The translations under genes were made by a program, and so were the position numbers. The notes beneath the pieces were generated by a model. That model did not search any database. It was not told the DNA's origin and saw only the letters and a list, made by a program, of their open reading frames with translations. A stretch of DNA of 64,000 nucleotides from Clostridia bacterium (GTDB lineage Bacteria > Bacillota > Clostridia > Oscillospirales > CAG-382). The stretch spans positions 1 through 64,000 of the forward strand of contig JAFXEB010000024.1 in NCBI GenBank assembly GCA_017521025.1. Reading direction: 5' to 3'. Shown one piece after another: positions 30,120-39,554 of the stretch (its first letter is position 1; each line of letters starts with the position of its first letter).

Positions 30120-31040
30120 ATGAAAAGGAATATGCTTGTAATCGGCTGTGCTAATATGGACGTTTTGCTTAACGTACCCTTTGCTCCAAACGAGGGGCGT
30201 GTTGCCGTATCCCGTGAGAAATATTCCTTCACTCCCGGCGGCAACGGCGCTTATACTGCGGTAGCTGCGGCACGCTCCGAGGCAGAGGTCGTCTTGTGTG
30301 CCCGTGTGGGTGACGATGAGCAGGGCGCAAGGCTGCTTCGTTATTTGAAGGACGAGAACGTTAACACGGGTTATATCGCCATTGACCCCGTTAACCAGAC
30401 AGGGCTTGAGGTCTATTTGCTTGAGCAGTACGGTCTTGGCGGCAAGGTCATCTATAAGGGCGCCTCCTCCAAGCTCAACTGTGCAAATCTCGAGGCTGCT
30501 CTCGGTTGCGCTCCCGACCTTATAGTAACCGACCTTAATACCGATCCCGAGGTGCTTTCTGCCGCAGCCTCTGCCTGCAGGGCAAGAGAGATACCCTTTG
30601 TGCTGGACGCAACGGGTGCTTATGAAAACGTGCGTCTTTCCGGTCTTCGTGGCGATAATATAATGATAGTCGGCGATAAGGAGTTTGAGATACTGACGGG
30701 AGTAAAAGCAGATTCCACTGAAAATTATCTGCGTGGCTGTATTGCACTTTGTGACAGGATGCCCCTGCGCTTTGTGGTACTTAAGCTTGGCAGAAAGGGT
30801 GCATATATTTATGACGGCAAGTACTGCGAGTTGCTTATGGCGCCCTCGCTTCAGACCGTTGATATAACAGCAGAGCATCAGACCTTTGTGGGTGCCTTCT
30901 GCGCTGATTTTTTGCGCAATTATGATGTGCGCAGTGCTGCCGAATATGCTCTTTCGGCATCGGTGATCTCTGCATCCAGGGTAGGCGGTTTTGCTTCTAT
31001 CCCTAATTCCGCTGAGATCGGTGACCTTCTTGATACTTGA
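30120..31040 (+). CDS. PfkB/ribokinase-like protein lacking the catalytic motif
   Basis: A 306-residue protein with the ribokinase fold. The N-terminal sugar-site motifs are present (GCANMDVLL and PGGNGAYTAVAAAR), and VLKLGRKGAYIY marks the ATP-binding half. The second PfkB signature, normally DTTGAGDTF or DTTAAGDTF with an anion hole and the catalytic aspartate, reads D248-I-T-A-E-H-Q-T-F here: Gly is His253 and the catalytic Asp is Gln254. Phosphoryl transfer by the standard mechanism is therefore unlikely. The ATG at 30120 follows GGAGGT by 7 bases. It heads a run with murI 14 bases downstream. It may be a ligand-binding pseudokinase. Confidence 0.85.
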   Translation: MKRNMLVIGCANMDVLLNVPFAPNEGRVAVSREKYSFTPGGNGAYTAVAAARSEAEVVLCARVGDDEQGARLLRYLKDENVNTGYIAIDPVNQTGLEVYLLEQYGLGGKVIYKGASSKLNCANLEAALGCAPDLIVTDLNTDPEVLSAAASACRAREIPFVLDATGAYENVRLSGLRGDNIMIVGDKEFEILTGVKADSTENYLRGCIALCDRMPLRFVVLKLGRKGAYIYDGKYCELLMAPSLQTVDITAEHQTFVGAFCADFLRNYDVRSAAEYALSASVISASRVGGFASIPNSAEIGDLLDT

Positions 31041-31054
31041 TTTGGAGTGCTTTG

Positions 31055-31849
31055 ATGAATAAAACGGTTGGCATTTTTGATTCCGGGCTTGGCGGTCTGA
31101 CTGCGGCGGCGGAGTTTGAAAAGCTTTTTTGCGGAAAAAGATATATATATTTCGGCGACACCGCAAGAGTTCCATACGGTACGAAATCTGCAGACACCAT
31201 ATGCAGATACGCCTTTCAGGACACAAGATTTTTGGTAGATAAGGGTGCCTCTCTTATCATTGTGGCTTGCGGCACGGTCAGCGCCAACGCCATAGACGAG
31301 CTTAAGCGTCATTTTGCCCTTCCCATAATCGGAGTTGTGGACCCCGCTGCAAAGCGTGCGGCTGAAGTAGCCCTTGCGGGCAAGGGGCGTGTTACCGTTC
31401 TTGGCACCTCTGCCACGGTCAAAAGCGGCGCATACGAGCGTGCAATACATAAAATAGACAAGAGTATAGAGGTGCGTTCCGTGGCGTGTCCTATGTTTGT
31501 GCCTCTTGTGGAGAACGGGTATACCAAGGGCGAGGCGGCTATGCTTTTTGCAAAGGAATACCTTGAGCCTACTCTGGATTTTTCTGCAGATGCGGTAATA
31601 CTCGGTTGTACTCACTATCCCCACCTTTCCGGTGTTATAGGCACCGTTCTTGAGGGTAGCATCCTTGTCAATTCGGGCAAGGAGGCGGCACTTGCCGCAG
31701 CGGAGTATATTACCGTTGACGAAACGGAGAAGGGAGAGCCTGATTTCTACGTCAGCGACGCACCTGAAAGCTTTACCAGACTTGCTAAAGTGTTTCTTGG
31801 CAGGGATGGGGTAGAGAGAGCAAAATGCGTTGATATAGAGAGCTATTGA
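31055..31849 (+). CDS. murI: Glutamate racemase
   Basis: A 264-residue racemase that makes D-glutamate for peptidoglycan. It opens with VGIFDSGLGGLTAA, has GDTARVPYG, the first catalytic cysteine Cys72 in VACGTVSAN and the second, Cys185, in GCTHYP. The usual ACNT around the first cysteine reads ACGT here, with the cysteine itself kept. The ATG at 31055 is preceded by TTGGAG and gives the family's standard N-terminus. It lies between a PfkB-like gene and a DUF1934-like gene, separated by 14 and 3 bases. Confidence 0.92.
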   Translation: MNKTVGIFDSGLGGLTAAAEFEKLFCGKRYIYFGDTARVPYGTKSADTICRYAFQDTRFLVDKGASLIIVACGTVSANAIDELKRHFALPIIGVVDPAAKRAAEVALAGKGRVTVLGTSATVKSGAYERAIHKIDKSIEVRSVACPMFVPLVENGYTKGEAAMLFAKEYLEPTLDFSADAVILGCTHYPHLSGVIGTVLEGSILVNSGKEAALAAAEYITVDETEKGEPDFYVSDAPESFTRLAKVFLGRDGVERAKCVDIESY

Positions 31850-31852
31850 GAT

Positions 31853-32311
31853 ATGAGATTTCCTGTAGAGATTATGATAACCAACAAAAAGCTCAGCTAC
31901 AGAGATATGATAACGCCCGGGGATATCCCCGAGCCTCACGAGAGTGTAGAGAGCTTTGAGGGATATATGAATGTCAAGGGCAAGCGTCTTACCATTGATT
32001 ACAAAGAATATTTTGATGATGGCGAGATAGCTGACACCTCTGTTATGCTTGAGGATGACCTTGCGCTTATCAGTCGCAGAAGCGATGAAATGATTACAAA
32101 TCTTGTGTTCCGTCAGGGCGCAGTTTATGATTGCGTGTGCTATAACGGATACCGTAATATGAACCTGCGTGTCAGCACCAGGCGGATGAAAAGCGATATG
32201 AGCGCCATTGGCGGTAAGCTGAACATAGACTATACTATAGAGATTTTGGGTAACGTGGCTGAAACTAACAGCATTTGCGTGTCGGTTTGCCCTACAGATA
32301 GCGTGAGCTGA
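31853..32311 (+). CDS. DUF1934-like (YwiB-type) beta-barrel protein
   Basis: A 152-residue protein that looks like the DUF1934 family, small calycin-like beta-barrels found across Firmicutes with no known activity. The strand order is consistent: SFEGYMNVKGKRLTIDYKEY, then DLALISRRSDEMITNLVFRQG, and GGKLNIDYTIEI near the end, which in the family is the GG-x-L-x-L-x-Y strand. No signal peptide, so cytoplasmic. It starts 3 bases after murI and is surely co-transcribed. Assignment is by pattern, so moderate. Confidence 0.65.
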   Translation: MRFPVEIMITNKKLSYRDMITPGDIPEPHESVESFEGYMNVKGKRLTIDYKEYFDDGEIADTSVMLEDDLALISRRSDEMITNLVFRQGAVYDCVCYNGYRNMNLRVSTRRMKSDMSAIGGKLNIDYTIEILGNVAETNSICVSVCPTDSVS

Positions 32312-32365
32312 GCAGGCGTAGGTGTGTTTTAACAAACGATAAAGCTATAAGGATGTAGTGAATTC

Positions 32366-33364
32366 ATGAAGACTAAAAAAGTGTTGCGCCTTTCTGCACC
32401 TGTCGGCGAGTGCTTTATTATGGCACGTCTGGGCATAGAAAGGCTCAGGGCCTTCACGGAGGCAGAGCTGAAGGTGCTTATTTATATAGCCGAGGAGGGT
32501 ACGGTGGACCCTGCCAGACTGGGTGTAAAATTAGGTATGGACCAGATCGTTGCAGAGTCTGCCGTGGCGAGTCTTACCGAGGAGGGGCTCATAGATCTTG
32601 GAGAGACAAAGGTTAAGAGGACCTCTAAGAATATGTCGTCACAATACGACAGTGAAGATCTTGCCGATGCGGTTGACGAGGATGACGGCTTCAAGGCGGT
32701 GGCGATATATGTGGGTGAGATACTGCAAAAACAGCTTAACCGCAATGACCTTAACACTCTGTATGCTCTGTATGATTACCACGGTATGGGTGCCGAGATG
32801 ATTTGCGGTATAGTCGAATACTGCGTTTCCCTTGGCAAGCGCAACCTTTCATACGTTTTCAACACGGCAGTGGGTATGCAGGCTGACGGCATAAGCTCTT
32901 TTGATGAGCTTGAGGGTTATCTCAAGGCTAAGCGCACTGCGGACAGCAAGGCGGCTCGTTTCCGCAGGCTGTGCGGCATAGGTAACCGTGAGCTTACCGC
33001 AAAAGAACGAAGCTACACAGACCGTTGGTTTGGTGAAATGAGGCTCAGCTTTGATCTTGTGAAGAAAGCCTATGAGATCACTATTGACAGGATAGGCGAG
33101 CTTAAGCTGCCCTATATGTCCAAAATAATAGAGCAGTGGTTTGCCAAGGGCGTGCGCACTGTTGAGGATGCTGAAAAGCTGCAGGCAAAGCATGCCGAGG
33201 ATAAGGCTGCTGAGAGGGCAGAGGAAAACAGCGAATATGATATTGAGAAATTCTTTACTGCGGCGGCTAAAAAAGGCTTCATTAAGGACGCAGGCGGCAA
33301 TGCCGATTCAGAGCCTGCGGATACCGCCGAGGGCGAGGATGGGGATATGAGCGGCGAGCAATAG
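32366..33364 (+). CDS. DnaD domain protein (replication initiation)
   Basis: A 332-residue DnaD-like protein that in Firmicutes helps load the replicative helicase. The first 80 residues form a winged helix (TEAELKVLIYIAEEG, LGVKLGMDQIVAESAVASLTEEGLI). Two DnaD_2-type helical domains follow (about 110-190 and 205-275); the second contains the family pattern YTDRWF ... AYEITIDRIGELKLPYMSKIIEQWFAKGV. The tail is acidic and disordered. The next gene is a DnaI/DnaC-type loader, as in Bacillus-like and Clostridia replication restart clusters. Confidence 0.88.
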   Translation: MKTKKVLRLSAPVGECFIMARLGIERLRAFTEAELKVLIYIAEEGTVDPARLGVKLGMDQIVAESAVASLTEEGLIDLGETKVKRTSKNMSSQYDSEDLADAVDEDDGFKAVAIYVGEILQKQLNRNDLNTLYALYDYHGMGAEMICGIVEYCVSLGKRNLSYVFNTAVGMQADGISSFDELEGYLKAKRTADSKAARFRRLCGIGNRELTAKERSYTDRWFGEMRLSFDLVKKAYEITIDRIGELKLPYMSKIIEQWFAKGVRTVEDAEKLQAKHAEDKAAERAEENSEYDIEKFFTAAAKKGFIKDAGGNADSEPADTAEGEDGDMSGEQ

Positions 33365-33384
33365 GCTTGCTTTGAGGTGTGTAA

Positions 33385-34356
33385 ATGTCATACGATGATA
33401 AAATGTCCGCATTTGCGGAGCTTAATGCAAAAAGAGAAAAGGCAAGGGCAGAGGCGGAGCTTAGAGTAAAAGAGACCGAGGTGCGCATTCCTGAGATAGC
33501 TGATATAAACAGAAGGCTTGCGGCTGTAGGGCCACGTCTTATGCAGCTCGGTATAGAGGGCGGCGATGATTTCGAGGAGAAGGCAAACGCCCTTCACGAG
33601 GAGCACGAGGCTCTTATTTGCCGTAAGCACGCACTGCTTGAAGAGCACGGCTATCCAAGGGATTACGACCTGCCTGTATATAGCTGTAAGCTGTGCAATG
33701 ATTCGGGCTATGTAGATTCAAGACTGTGCTCCTGCGTAAGGGAGGCAATAGTTAAAAGGGCATATTATAGCTCGGGACTGGGTAAAGCACTGGAGGGGCA
33801 GACCTTCGAGACCATAGATATGCGCTATTACACGGGCAATACCGAAAGCGGTGCCTCTGTTAAGGAGCAGATGCGTTATGTTGTTGGCCATTGCAAAGCG
33901 TTTGCCACAGAGTTTTCCCCGGGCAAGGAGAGCCTGCTTATGATTGGCGGCTCCGGCAGGGGTAAGACACATCTCGCCTCAGCTATAGGCAGAGAGGTAA
34001 TAAAAAAAGGCTATTCCGTTGTATACGAGAGCGCCTCTAACATAGTAAACAACTTTGAGGCAGAGCGCTTTGGCAGAGCATACTCCAATGACAACCAAAG
34101 GTATTTTGAGTGCGATCTGTTGATAATAGACGATCTCGGTACCGAATTCAATACGCAGTTTACGCTTTCCGTGCTTTTCAATCTGTTCAACAGCAGGATC
34201 ATTAACGGTGTTTCTACCGTTGTTACCACTAATCTTAGCCTTAAGGAGATAGAAAGCCTGTATAAAGAGCGCATCTTTTCCCGTCTCAGCGGTGACTTTA
34301 CCGTACTGCCCTTCTGTGGCAAGGATATCAGAAGGCAGAGAAAGGGCACGCAATGA
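33385..34356 (+). CDS. DnaI/DnaC-type helicase loader ATPase
   Basis: A 323-residue AAA+ protein expected to load the replicative helicase. The N-terminal half is a charged coiled coil (1-90). A zinc-binding cluster follows with Cys101, Cys104, Cys115 and Cys117. The ATPase domain has Walker A GGSGRGKT (188-195) and Walker B LLIIDD (245-250), with sensor residues in [13 protein letters not shown] and an arginine-rich end (ERIFSRLSG). It directly follows the dnaD-like gene and overlaps rnhA by 4 bases. Phage and transposon IstB/DnaC relatives exist, but the zinc cluster and the dnaD neighbour favour the chromosomal loader. Confidence 0.9.
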   Translation: MSYDDKMSAFAELNAKREKARAEAELRVKETEVRIPEIADINRRLAAVGPRLMQLGIEGGDDFEEKANALHEEHEALICRKHALLEEHGYPRDYDLPVYSCKLCNDSGYVDSRLCSCVREAIVKRAYYSSGLGKALEGQTFETIDMRYYTGNTESGASVKEQMRYVVGHCKAFATEFSPGKESLLMIGGSGRGKTHLASAIGREVIKKGYSVVYESASNIVNNFEAERFGRAYSNDNQRYFECDLLIIDDLGTEFNTQFTLSVLFNLFNSRIINGVSTVVTTNLSLKEIESLYKERIFSRLSGDFTVLPFCGKDIRRQRKGTQ

Positions 34357-34832
34357 AGCAGGTAAACATATATACCGACGGTGCTTGCCGTGGCAATCCC
34401 GGTAAGGGCGGCTATGGGGTCGTGCTTGAGTATAACGGTGTAGAAAAGGAGCTTTCGGCAGGCTATCGGCTTACAACCAACAACAGGATGGAGCTTATGG
34501 CGGCTATAACGGGGCTTTCAGCGTTGAAGGAGCCTTGCGAGGTAACCTTGTACAGCGATTCAAAGTACGTGGTGGATGCGGTTTGCAAGGGCTGGGCAGA
34601 GGGCTGGCGTAAGCGTGGCTGGCGCAGGGCAGACAAGCAGCCCGCCTTGAATCCCGATCTGTGGGAGCGGCTTCTTGAGCTGCTTTCGGTGCACAAGGTC
34701 ACGCTTGTGTGGGTAAAGGGTCATGCAGGCCACCGATATAACGAGCGCTGTGATGCGCTTGCTACCTCTGCGGCGGATGGCGACGTACTGCTTACCGATA
34801 GCATATTTGAAAACAGCGAGGGGGCGGTATAA
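34353..34832 (+). CDS. rnhA: Ribonuclease HI
   Basis: A 159-residue type 1 RNase H that cleaves the RNA strand of RNA-DNA hybrids. The four catalytic acids are in place: Asp9 in [12 protein letters not shown], Glu47 in [10 protein letters not shown], Asp69 in [10 protein letters not shown] and Asp134 in NERCDALA. The basic handle loop ([14 protein letters not shown]) is present, as in E. coli. It overlaps the helicase loader gene as ATGA and the following small gene as TAATG. Confidence 0.96.
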   Translation: MKQVNIYTDGACRGNPGKGGYGVVLEYNGVEKELSAGYRLTTNNRMELMAAITGLSALKEPCEVTLYSDSKYVVDAVCKGWAEGWRKRGWRRADKQPALNPDLWERLLELLSVHKVTLVWVKGHAGHRYNERCDALATSAADGDVLLTDSIFENSEGAV

Positions 34833-35029
34833 TGAAATGTCTTGTGGGCGAAACGCCGATGGAGCCGGGGCAGAGGGTGCAGATAACCTTCTCTGACGGC
34901 AAAAAAGTCATAGCTGTTTACAAGGACACCTATGGCTATAACCATAGCTTTGATATAGAGGGCGGTGGCAGTGTTACCCTTAGCAACCATTTTATGCGGC
35001 TTAAGGGTATATCTGTAAAAGCCGTTTGA
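34832..35029 (+). CDS. Small protein, unknown
   Basis: A 65-residue protein with no recognised family. It is mainly beta: GQRVQITFSDGKKVIAVYKDTYGYNHSFDI suggests a small SH3-like or KOW-like barrel (guess). It starts on the last base of the rnhA stop and has no ribosome binding site apart from GGGGGC in rnhA, so it depends on coupling to rnhA. Its overlap with rnhA and lack of a frame problem support it being expressed. Confidence 0.65.
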   Translation: MKCLVGETPMEPGQRVQITFSDGKKVIAVYKDTYGYNHSFDIEGGGSVTLSNHFMRLKGISVKAV

Positions 35030-35074
35030 TTACAAAATATACACAAATATGCAAATGAGAGGAAATTTAATGTT

Positions 35075-37309
35075 ATGAAAAGGACACTTGCAATTGTTTT
35101 GGCATTAATGCTCGCTTTATCCTTCGTTATATCGGCAAGCGCAGTTCCTATGATCACCGGCGAGGATGACGGCTTTACCAAAGAGATATATGACGGCGTT
35201 AATCACACCTACGTTTCTCTTGCCAAGGGAAGCACCTATGATCTGCAGAAGGTCAATATAGTTGAGTTTGATCTTAAGGATACGAGCCTTGATCTTCAGA
35301 TTCTTAAAAAGGATCGCATATCCTTCAAAAACACAATTCCTACTTATGTTACACGCTATAACGCAGACCATGAGGACAGTCAGGTGCTTGCGGCTGTAAA
35401 TGGCGATTTCTGGATGACGGGCGTACACAGCAACACCAATGTTACCAAGAGCATTCTTACCATTCCCCGTGGCGTACTCATCTCTGACGGAGTAATTTAC
35501 TGCTCGTCTCAGATTGTAAACGAGACCACTTATACTACAAACGGCGAGGGGCACGGCTATTTCTGGGGCTTTGGCATAACCTATGATTACGTTCCCATGA
35601 TAGGCCAGCCCGTTGTTACCGTAAACGTAAACAACACCACCAAGGGGCTCAACACCAGCACTGAGGCGCTTAACCGTCTCCCTGCTCACGATTCTCTTGT
35701 AGTATATACAGGTGACTGTGGCCCCACCAACTATGCTCTTGACGATGCATACGAGATAGTGCTTTCCGATATCAGCGGCAGCTTTAAGTGCGGCGAGACC
35801 GTAAAGGGCACCGTGTCTGCTATTTATGACGAGAGCAACAGCGAAAACCCTGAGCTTACAATGGATACCATCGTCCTGACCGCAAGGGGAACAGCGATAG
35901 ACAGCGTAAAGGATTATGCTATCGGCGATAGCGTAGAGTTTACAGTCAGCATAAGAGACGTGTCAGGCAGAGACAATGACTGGTCCAAGGCAAAGCTTTG
36001 TATCGGCGGTGCTATGTGTGCCGTTCTTGACGGCGTTTCCACTAATTCCAGCGACAACACCTACTATCCTGCTACGATTATCGGCTATAAGAATGACGGC
36101 TCAATGTTTATGCTGCAGAATGACGGCAGAAATCCTGAGTGGAGCAAAGGCTTCCTCGTTAGCCAACAGGACGATTTCCTTATATCCATGGGTGTTAACA
36201 GCTGTATCAGTCTTGACGGCGGCGGCTCCTCTACTATGGTCGTTGGGGAAGAGCTTGTAAACAGACCCAGCGATGGTAGCACAAGACCCGTTATCAACGG
36301 TATTGCGCTGGTCACTACCAAGAAGGATAGGGCAGAGCAGGGCGAGCTTGATCTCAAGGTTCCCCATAGATTCGATGCAAGCTATCTTGCTTTTGACAGC
36401 GAAGGCGCAGTCGGTGTAATGAACGCTTCTTACAAGAATGCCGCTACCGTAAGCAACAACAACGGCACTGTAAGGCTTACTGCAGATACAACTAATGACC
36501 CCTATGTTGATTACAGCATCGGCGGCTCCTACAAAAAGCTCAGCGCCAACGAGTACAAATACATTGTTATGAAGTACAAAACAAGCGAGAATGTGACCAC
36601 TCCTCAGACCGAGCTGTTTTTGTGCGCAGGTCAGATCCCCAGCGCCACAGGCGGAAAGTCTATCAGGTTTGACCACGGCAAGGCAGGTGAGTGGCATACC
36701 CAGATAGTTGACCTTACAGAGATCGATTATTGGAAGGATACCATTTACGGCTTTCGCATAGACTTTTTCGCAGGCAACGCCAACGCAGGCGAGTATATGG
36801 ATATAGAGTATATCGCCTTTGCCAAGACCGCCGAGGAGGCAGAAGCATACGCAAATGGCACCGCTGAGATCCCCACCGTTCCCGAAGAAGCGGCTGAGAT
36901 CACCGTTAAGGCAAACAGCGGGATATCCGAGCTGGGAGATAGGCTTATTGTCCCCTGCGGCTTTACCGCCTACGAGCTGTTCGACGGTCTTAAGGGTGAT
37001 AAGCTTGAAGTGCTTGATGATAAGGGCATCTCTGTAAGAAACGAAAAGCTTTCTGCAGGCGATACCGTTGTATCTCACCTTACCGATATGAGCATAGGCG
37101 CCAAGTATTCTATCGCTGTAAAGGGCGACGTGGATTCTGACAAGCGCATCGGTTGTCTTGATGCCGCAAGGCTTTTGTATCAGGCGGCAGACCTTGTTGA
37201 GTTTGACGAGCTTGCACTGGCACTTGGCGACGTAAACGGCGACGGCGCAGTTGATGGCCTTGATGCAGAGTACGTGCTCAAGGTAGATGCAGGACTTATC
37301 AACCCGTAA
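35075..37309 (+). CDS. Secreted NAGPA-like phosphodiester glycosidase with C-terminal dockerin
   Basis: A 744-residue secreted protein. A signal peptide (about 1-23, ending SASA) is followed by a phosphodiester glycosidase domain related to mammalian NAGPA (DUF2233; about 50-415). This has VLAAVNGDFWM and the family motif SLDGGGSST (from Ser379, with Asp381). A beta-sandwich that may bind carbohydrate spans about 430-590. The last 61 residues (from about 684) form a dockerin type I module with two EF-hand-like repeats, GDVDSDKRIGCLDAARLL and GDVNGDGAVDGLDAEYVL. In bacteria this family acts on sugar-phosphodiesters of surface polymers. The dockerin implies docking to a cohesin elsewhere. ApbE overlaps its stop (TAATG). 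Confidence 0.85.
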   Translation: MKRTLAIVLALMLALSFVISASAVPMITGEDDGFTKEIYDGVNHTYVSLAKGSTYDLQKVNIVEFDLKDTSLDLQILKKDRISFKNTIPTYVTRYNADHEDSQVLAAVNGDFWMTGVHSNTNVTKSILTIPRGVLISDGVIYCSSQIVNETTYTTNGEGHGYFWGFGITYDYVPMIGQPVVTVNVNNTTKGLNTSTEALNRLPAHDSLVVYTGDCGPTNYALDDAYEIVLSDISGSFKCGETVKGTVSAIYDESNSENPELTMDTIVLTARGTAIDSVKDYAIGDSVEFTVSIRDVSGRDNDWSKAKLCIGGAMCAVLDGVSTNSSDNTYYPATIIGYKNDGSMFMLQNDGRNPEWSKGFLVSQQDDFLISMGVNSCISLDGGGSSTMVVGEELVNRPSDGSTRPVINGIALVTTKKDRAEQGELDLKVPHRFDASYLAFDSEGAVGVMNASYKNAATVSNNNGTVRLTADTTNDPYVDYSIGGSYKKLSANEYKYIVMKYKTSENVTTPQTELFLCAGQIPSATGGKSIRFDHGKAGEWHTQIVDLTEIDYWKDTIYGFRIDFFAGNANAGEYMDIEYIAFAKTAEEAEAYANGTAEIPTVPEEAAEITVKANSGISELGDRLIVPCGFTAYELFDGLKGDKLEVLDDKGISVRNEKLSAGDTVVSHLTDMSIGAKYSIAVKGDVDSDKRIGCLDAARLLYQAADLVEFDELALALGDVNGDGAVDGLDAEYVLKVDAGLINP

Positions 37310-38310
37310 TGAAACGAAGCTTTGTATTGATCCTTGCTCTTTTGATAATAATCGCCTTGCCCTCCTGCGCTGAGGGCAAGGCCGATGTTTATTCTGCCTA
37401 CTGTATGGCTATGGATACAAGCTGTGAGGTGCGTGTGTACAGTAGTGAGCACGCATCGGCAGCAGACGGATGCAAAGAGCTGTTATGGGAGATAGAAAAA
37501 GAACTGTCCGTTACCCTTAAGGACAGCAAAACCTATACTTTGAACGAAAAGGGCAGTGTAAGCTCAGGTGTCCATATCAATAAGGTAGCCTCTGCGGCAA
37601 CTCATATAAAGGGGCTTACGGGCGGTGCCTATGACCCTTGCATTTATCCCCTTGTGGCCCTGTGGGGCTTTACTACCGACAGCTTTCGTGTTCCCTCGGA
37701 GGAGGAGATAGCAGAAGCGGTGGGTACGGTATCCTCCTCCGTCCTCGGATGCACGGAGGAGAGCGTAAGCTTGTCCTGCGGTAAAGCTGACTTTGGCGGC
37801 ATCGCCAAGGGCTACGCCGCTGACGCTGTTGCCGAGGCTCTTTTGGAGAGGGGAGTGGAGAGCGCCTTTATCAATTTGGGCGGCAATGTCCGCACGGTAG
37901 GCGTTAAGCCCGACGGCTCTTTGTGGAATATAGGGATAAATGACCCCAAGGGCGGCATAGCAGGTGTCCTTTCCGTGGCAGAATGTGCGGTAGTCACCAG
38001 CGGCTCCTATATACGTAATTTTAGCGAAAACGGCAGGACCTATCACCACATAATAGATCCCAAAACCGGTTTTCCCGCAGACAACGGACTTGTGTCCGTG
38101 ACGGTGGTTTGTGACAGCGCCACTCTTGCAGACGGACTGTCCACTGCCTTTTTTGTAATGGGACTTGAGTCTGCCTCCGCTATTGCTGACAGCTTGGGCG
38201 TGGAGACGGTGTTTATCACCGACGACAGCATTTATGTCAGCGCAGGACTTAAAGAAAAATTCACCCCCGACGCTTCCGCCGAGGGTGGTTACAGTATAGT
38301 ATATAATTAA
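37309..38310 (+). CDS. apbE: FAD:protein FMN transferase lipoprotein (ApbE)
   Basis: A 333-residue lipoprotein that attaches FMN to threonine of secreted or membrane flavoproteins. Signal peptide ends ALPSC, anchor Cys20. ApbE signatures are MDTSCEVRVYS, GAYDPCIYPLVALWGF, DFGGIAKGYAAD, FINLGGNVRTVG, and the metal-binding HHIIDPKTGFPA with DSATLADGLSTAFFVMG. No RnfG/NqrC-type target is encoded nearby. It is the last gene of the plus-strand run, and its stop codon overlaps that of the convergent mtaB gene. Confidence 0.93.
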   Translation: MKRSFVLILALLIIIALPSCAEGKADVYSAYCMAMDTSCEVRVYSSEHASAADGCKELLWEIEKELSVTLKDSKTYTLNEKGSVSSGVHINKVASAATHIKGLTGGAYDPCIYPLVALWGFTTDSFRVPSEEEIAEAVGTVSSSVLGCTEESVSLSCGKADFGGIAKGYAADAVAEALLERGVESAFINLGGNVRTVGVKPDGSLWNIGINDPKGGIAGVLSVAECAVVTSGSYIRNFSENGRTYHHIIDPKTGFPADNGLVSVTVVCDSATLADGLSTAFFVMGLESASAIADSLGVETVFITDDSIYVSAGLKEKFTPDASAEGGYSIVYN

Positions 38311-39554
38311 ACAGCCTCACAGCAAAGCTTTCCGTCCTTTACAGACAGGACCGTGCATTTCACGGTATCTCTCTGCTTTAAAGGACGGTTTGTTTTTATA
38401 AACGCCTCGCAAAAATCCGCTGTGTGACCTACAGCACCGTCCTTTACCGTCTTCTCTACAAGCACTTCGGCGGTATTGCCCACCTTTCCCTCAAGCCTCG
38501 TGAGCGCCATAGCCTCGCACTCCTCAAGGAAATAGCGCATACGCACCTTCTTTTCCTCTTCGGGTATCTGCCCTTCCATAGCGGCGGCAGGGGTATCGGG
38601 ACGCTTGGAGTAGGAAAAAGCGTGAATGTGCAAAAAGCCTATCTCCTTCAGATATTCAGCAGTTTCCTTTAGCTCCTCGGCTGTTTCGGTGGGGAAAGAG
38701 CAAATGATATCCGCAGACAGCTCTATCTCCGCCCTTGCCGCCTTAAGAGAAAGCAACTTTTCTTTTGCATCCTCCGCCGTGTATGCACGGCCCATAAGGC
38801 GTAAAATACGGCTGCAGCCCGACTGTAAAGAAATATGAAAGTGTGGCATCAGCTTTTTCGTTTCTTTTACCGTGCGTATAAAATCGGGCGTCAGCACGTT
38901 AGGGTCAAGGGAGCCAAGTCTCAGCCGCTCCACACCCTCTACCTCAGCTACACGCCTTATCAGCTCCCATAAAGGCATATAGTTATAGGCGGCAGTCTCG
39001 ATGCCGGTCAGTATTATCTCCTTGTATCCGCTGTCAGCAAGTCTTTTTACCTCTGATATTATCTCCTCGGGCGGTCTTGAGCGTACCCCTCCTCTGAGTC
39101 TCGGAATAATGCAATAGGTACAGCGCCCGTTACAGCCATCCTGTATCTTTACGTAAGCACGGCTACCCGAAAAGCCGCAAAGCTTTTCCGCCCCCACGTG
39201 CCCTATCTGCAACAGCTCGTAGCCCTTTTCAGTGCAGTCTATCTTTAAAAAATCCTGCATCTCACCCTTGCTGCCGCATCCGCTAAGCCTGCTTATACCC
39301 TCAAACTCACCACTCCGTTGAGCAAAGCATCCGCATACCCTTACGTCCTCACAAAGCTTCATGGCACGTCTTATCATCTGGGCGCTTTTTCTTTCGCTTT
39401 CCTCAGTAACGGCACAGGTATTTACTATGCATACATCAACATGCTCGCCAAAGGGCAATACCTCATAGCCGTTTCTTACAAACAGCTCAGCTAAGGCTCT
39501 GGATTCATATTGATTTACCCTACACCCAAGGGTGCAAAACGACACGGTTTTCAT
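38307..39554 (-). CDS. mtaB: tRNA t6A37 methylthiotransferase
   Basis: A 415-residue radical SAM enzyme that turns t6A at position 37 into ms2t6A. It has Cys11 and Cys47 of the N-terminal methylthiotransferase cluster in FCTLGCRVNQYES and VNTCAVTEES. The radical SAM cysteines Cys141, Cys145 and Cys148 are in DGCNGRCTYCIIPRLRGG, and a C-terminal TRAM domain follows. The sequence VNQYES after the first cysteine is MtaB-type, distinct from RimO at 20837. It depends on the t6A made through tsaC (10478). It ends the alaS run and overlaps the RNase M5 stop (ATGA). Confidence 0.93.
   Translation of the reverse strand: MKTVSFCTLGCRVNQYESRALAELFVRNGYEVLPFGEHVDVCIVNTCAVTEESERKSAQMIRRAMKLCEDVRVCGCFAQRSGEFEGISRLSGCGSKGEMQDFLKIDCTEKGYELLQIGHVGAEKLCGFSGSRAYVKIQDGCNGRCTYCIIPRLRGGVRSRPPEEIISEVKRLADSGYKEIILTGIETAAYNYMPLWELIRRVAEVEGVERLRLGSLDPNVLTPDFIRTVKETKKLMPHFHISLQSGCSRILRLMGRAYTAEDAKEKLLSLKAARAEIELSADIICSFPTETAEELKETAEYLKEIGFLHIHAFSYSKRPDTPAAAMEGQIPEEEKKVRMRYFLEECEAMALTRLEGKVGNTAEVLVEKTVKDGAVGHTADFCEAFIKTNRPLKQRDTVKCTVLSVKDGKLCCEAV

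Noticed and set aside
31055-31849. murI as an inactive enzyme because ACNT reads ACGT
   Set aside because: Both catalytic cysteines (Cys72, Cys185) are kept and this variation around the first one also appears tolerable, so loss of activity is not supported.
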